DNA of 64,000 nucleotides. Origin: Jeongeupia sp. HS-3 (lineage in GTDB: Bacteria; Pseudomonadota; Gammaproteobacteria; Burkholderiales; Chitinibacteraceae). Of the stretch, positions 62,476 through 64,000 are shown one piece after another. The notes under the pieces are model-generated. The model did no database searches, was not told the origin of the DNA, and was given only the letters and a program-made list of their open reading frames with translations. The stretch spans positions 2,604,001 to 2,668,000 of the forward strand of contig NZ_AP024094.1 in NCBI RefSeq assembly GCF_015140455.1. The letters run 5' to 3'. Each line of letters starts with the position of its first letter. Positions within the stretch are counted from its first letter, which is position 1. The position numbers and the translations under genes are program-made.

Positions 62476-63285
62476 ATGGAGCCAGCCGTGCCCGATTCCG
62501 ACCTGCTTGCCCGCATTGCCGACTGCGCCCGTGCCGTCTCGGCCACCGAAATCATGCCGCGCTTCAGGCACGTCGTCGCCCAGCGCAAGCATGACGGCAC
62601 CTTGCTGACCGAGGCCGACCTCGCCAGCCAGGCCTATTTGACCCGCGAGCTGCCGCTGATCGCGCCCTATCCGGTGCTCGGCGAGGAGATGTGCGCGGCC
62701 GAACAGAAGGCGCTGTTCGCCGCCAATCCCGACGGTTTATGGGTCGTCGACCCGATCGACGGCACCACCAATTTTGCCCACGGCCTGCCTTTTTTCTCGG
62801 TATCGATCGCGCTGGTGCGCCATGGCCGCAGCGAGCTGGGCGCCGTCTACCTGCCGGTACTCGACGAGTGCTTTACCGCCCGGCGCGGCCACGGCGCGTG
62901 GCTCAACGGCGAACGGCTCGAAGCCCCGGCCGAACCGACGCGGATCGCCGAATCGGTTGCCGCGCTCGAGCCCAAGTATCTGGGCGGCCATCTGCCGACA
63001 CGCATCGTCACCGTCGCGCCGTTCGCCAGCCAGCGCAACTATGGCGCCGCCACCGTCGACTGGTGCTACCTCGCCGCCGGGCGTTTCGATCTGATGCTGC
63101 ACGGCGCCCAGAAGCTGTGGGACTACGCCGCCGGCGCGCTGATCGCCGAGGAAGCCGGATGCTCACTCGGCACGCTCAAGCGCCGCGATTACTGGCACTG
63201 CGACGTCTGGAGCCGCTCCGCCGTGGCCGCCCGCCACCCGAAGTCATTCGAGAGCTGGTATCAATGGGCGACGCAGAACCGCTGA
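62476..63285 (+). CDS. Inositol monophosphatase family protein
   Basis: 269 residues. Metal-dependent phosphatase motifs: LLTEADLASQAYL, GEEM, the signature DPIDGTTNFAHGLPFFSVSIAL (metal Asp residues, about 95) and the C-terminal WDYAAGALIAEEAGC. Probably hydrolyses inositol phosphate, 3'-phosphoadenosine 5'-phosphate (CysQ-like) or a sugar phosphate; sequence alone does not decide. Start ATG 62476 with GGAAG upstream. Confidence 0.85.
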   Translation: MEPAVPDSDLLARIADCARAVSATEIMPRFRHVVAQRKHDGTLLTEADLASQAYLTRELPLIAPYPVLGEEMCAAEQKALFAANPDGLWVVDPIDGTTNFAHGLPFFSVSIALVRHGRSELGAVYLPVLDECFTARRGHGAWLNGERLEAPAEPTRIAESVAALEPKYLGGHLPTRIVTVAPFASQRNYGAATVDWCYLAAGRFDLMLHGAQKLWDYAAGALIAEEAGCSLGTLKRRDYWHCDVWSRSAVAARHPKSFESWYQWATQNR

Positions 63286-63332
63286 GAATCGTATTCATTA
63301 GGCGGCTGCGCCTTCGCATTTTGCCCCCGTCC

Positions 63333-63381
63333 GATGCTCGACATCTTCGTGGACCCCATGTCCACTCCGGTGTCTGCGCTT
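63333..63381. repeat. Intergenic repeat, copy 3 (palindromic core GTGGAC-CCCAT-GTCCAC)
   Basis: Flanks GCTCGACATCTTC and TCCGGTGTCTGCG align with the copies at 34301 and 41063; core 63349-63365. It lies in the convergent gap between the phosphatase and oxidase genes. Confidence 0.55.
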
Positions 63382-63466
63382 CGGGCGGAGCCAAACTGCA
63401 TCGGCTCGCTCATCTACTGAAAACGATTCCGGCTTGGATAGGTGCGGACAAGATCTCCCTTCGTCG

Positions 63467-64000
63467 CTAAAGCACCTTGCCCGGATTCATGATCCCCTGC
63501 GGATCCAGCGCCGCCTTGATGGTGCGCATCAGGCTCAGTTCGATCTCGCTGCGGTACAGCGGCAGCTGATCGCGCTTGAGCTGGCCGACGCCGTGCTCGG
63601 CGCTGATCGTGCCCTGATGCCTGGCGACGATCTCGTAGACGATGGCGTTTACTGCCGGCTCCTGCTCGTACACGCCTTTGGAGAGATCGCCGAGGAAGAC
63701 GTTGTAGTGCAGGTTGCCGTCGCCGACATGGCCGAAGGCGACCAGATCGAGATCCGGATAGGCCGCAGCCAGCGCGGCTTCGGCCTCACGCATGAACGCC
63801 GGGATGTGCGACACCGGCACCGCGATATCGTGCTTGATGCTCACGCCGCGACGGCGCTGCGATTCGGGGATGTGCTCGCGCAGTCGCCAGAAATCGCGTG
63901 CCTCGGTCACGCTTTGCGCCAGCAACACATCCTCGTGCCCCAGCGCGAACAGCGCTTCGGCCAGCCGCTCGGTCAGCGCCATCGCCTCGCCGCCGTCCGA
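63467..64000 (-). CDS. FAD-linked oxidase C-terminal part (GlcD/D-lactate or 2-hydroxyglutarate dehydrogenase family), 5' end outside window
   Basis: The last about 178 residues of a VAO-type flavoprotein; the frame is open to the right edge. FAD-oxidase C-terminal motifs: SIKHDIAVPVSHIP, LVAFGHVGDGNLHYNV (GHxGDGNxH metal-type motif), ISAEHGVGQLKRDQLPLYRS and the ending DPQGIMNPGKVL. Substrates in the family are 2-hydroxy acids such as D-lactate, glycolate or D-2-hydroxyglutarate; the missing N-terminal FAD domain and context are needed to choose. Confidence 0.88.
   Translation of the reverse strand, partial: SDGGEAMALTERLAEALFALGHEDVLLAQSVTEARDFWRLREHIPESQRRRGVSIKHDIAVPVSHIPAFMREAEAALAAAYPDLDLVAFGHVGDGNLHYNVFLGDLSKGVYEQEPAVNAIVYEIVARHQGTISAEHGVGQLKRDQLPLYRSEIELSLMRTIKAALDPQGIMNPGKVL

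Noticed and set aside
59848..62592. 914-codon frame antisense to phosphoketolase
   Set aside because: Mirror of a high-GC gene with strong third-position bias; composition (His, Val, Gly, Arg) is that of a shadow.

Overview
The window looks like a high-GC betaproteobacterial chromosome, most likely order Neisseriales (Chitinibacteraceae/Chromobacteriaceae-like). Support: a betaproteobacterial aa3 oxidase cluster with its small accessory genes (33-aa assembly protein, DUF2970, DUF2909, SURF1, SCO-like, ctaA, ctaB), the order dciA / M23 peptidase / secA, and the order proA-nadD-rsfS. The order-level placement is an inference from gene content and order. I see no transposase, phage module or CRISPR array.

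Layout. 1-2.5 kb: end of a polyamine/GABA catabolic operon (gabD, puuB-like). 2.6-11.3 kb: DUF2189 membrane protein, then the complete cytochrome c oxidase structural and assembly cluster including haem O and haem A synthesis; one antisense gene (DUF2909) is nested inside it. 11.3-16.9 kb: uppP, dciA, a LytM-type peptidase, secA, tRNA-Ala(CGC). 17.0-21.1 kb: an orphan BcsB-like periplasmic protein and pyruvate kinase. 21.3-33.5 kb: a complete, translationally coupled pelABCDEFG exopolysaccharide operon; PelD keeps the RxxD cyclic-di-GMP motif. 33.5-37.5 kb: an RstA/RstB-type two-component system, an Asr-like Lys/Ala repeat protein and a YdgD-like S1 protease. Sequences resembling the enterobacterial RstA box lie upstream of both pelA and the asr-like gene, so this system may couple envelope or acid signals to Pel. 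37.5-42.7 kb: proA, nadD, rsfS, cysD, cysN.

42.7-47.1 kb is visibly AT-richer and looks like a type IV pilin and surface-modification island: a split membrane/spermidine-synthase-like pair whose second gene is frameshifted at a run of nine G (possible phase variation), a phosphoethanolamine-transferase-type sulfatase-fold protein, and a cysteine-free pilin with a SASASAS tail behind a textbook sigma-54 promoter. 47.2-48.4 kb: tRNA-Thr(CGT) with a strong sigma-70 promoter and a possibly structured leader, then a HEPN/MNT pair. 48.4-49.6 kb: nitronate monooxygenase.

49.9-53.0 kb: an anaerobic class III ribonucleotide reductase operon in which the glycyl-radical segment is a separate 61-aa gene between nrdD and nrdG, preceded by a perfect 16-bp NrdR-like palindrome and an FNR/ANR-like site. 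53.1-64 kb: quinone oxidoreductase, YqiA-like esterase, DyP peroxidase, an LtaS/MdoB-like membrane sulfatase, two tRNA-Lys genes, glyoxalase I, a NhaD-type antiporter, phosphoketolase, an inositol-monophosphatase-family enzyme, and the 3' part of a FAD-linked oxidase. Three copies of a short intergenic repeat with a variable but always palindromic core are scattered at 34.3, 41.1 and 63.3 kb.
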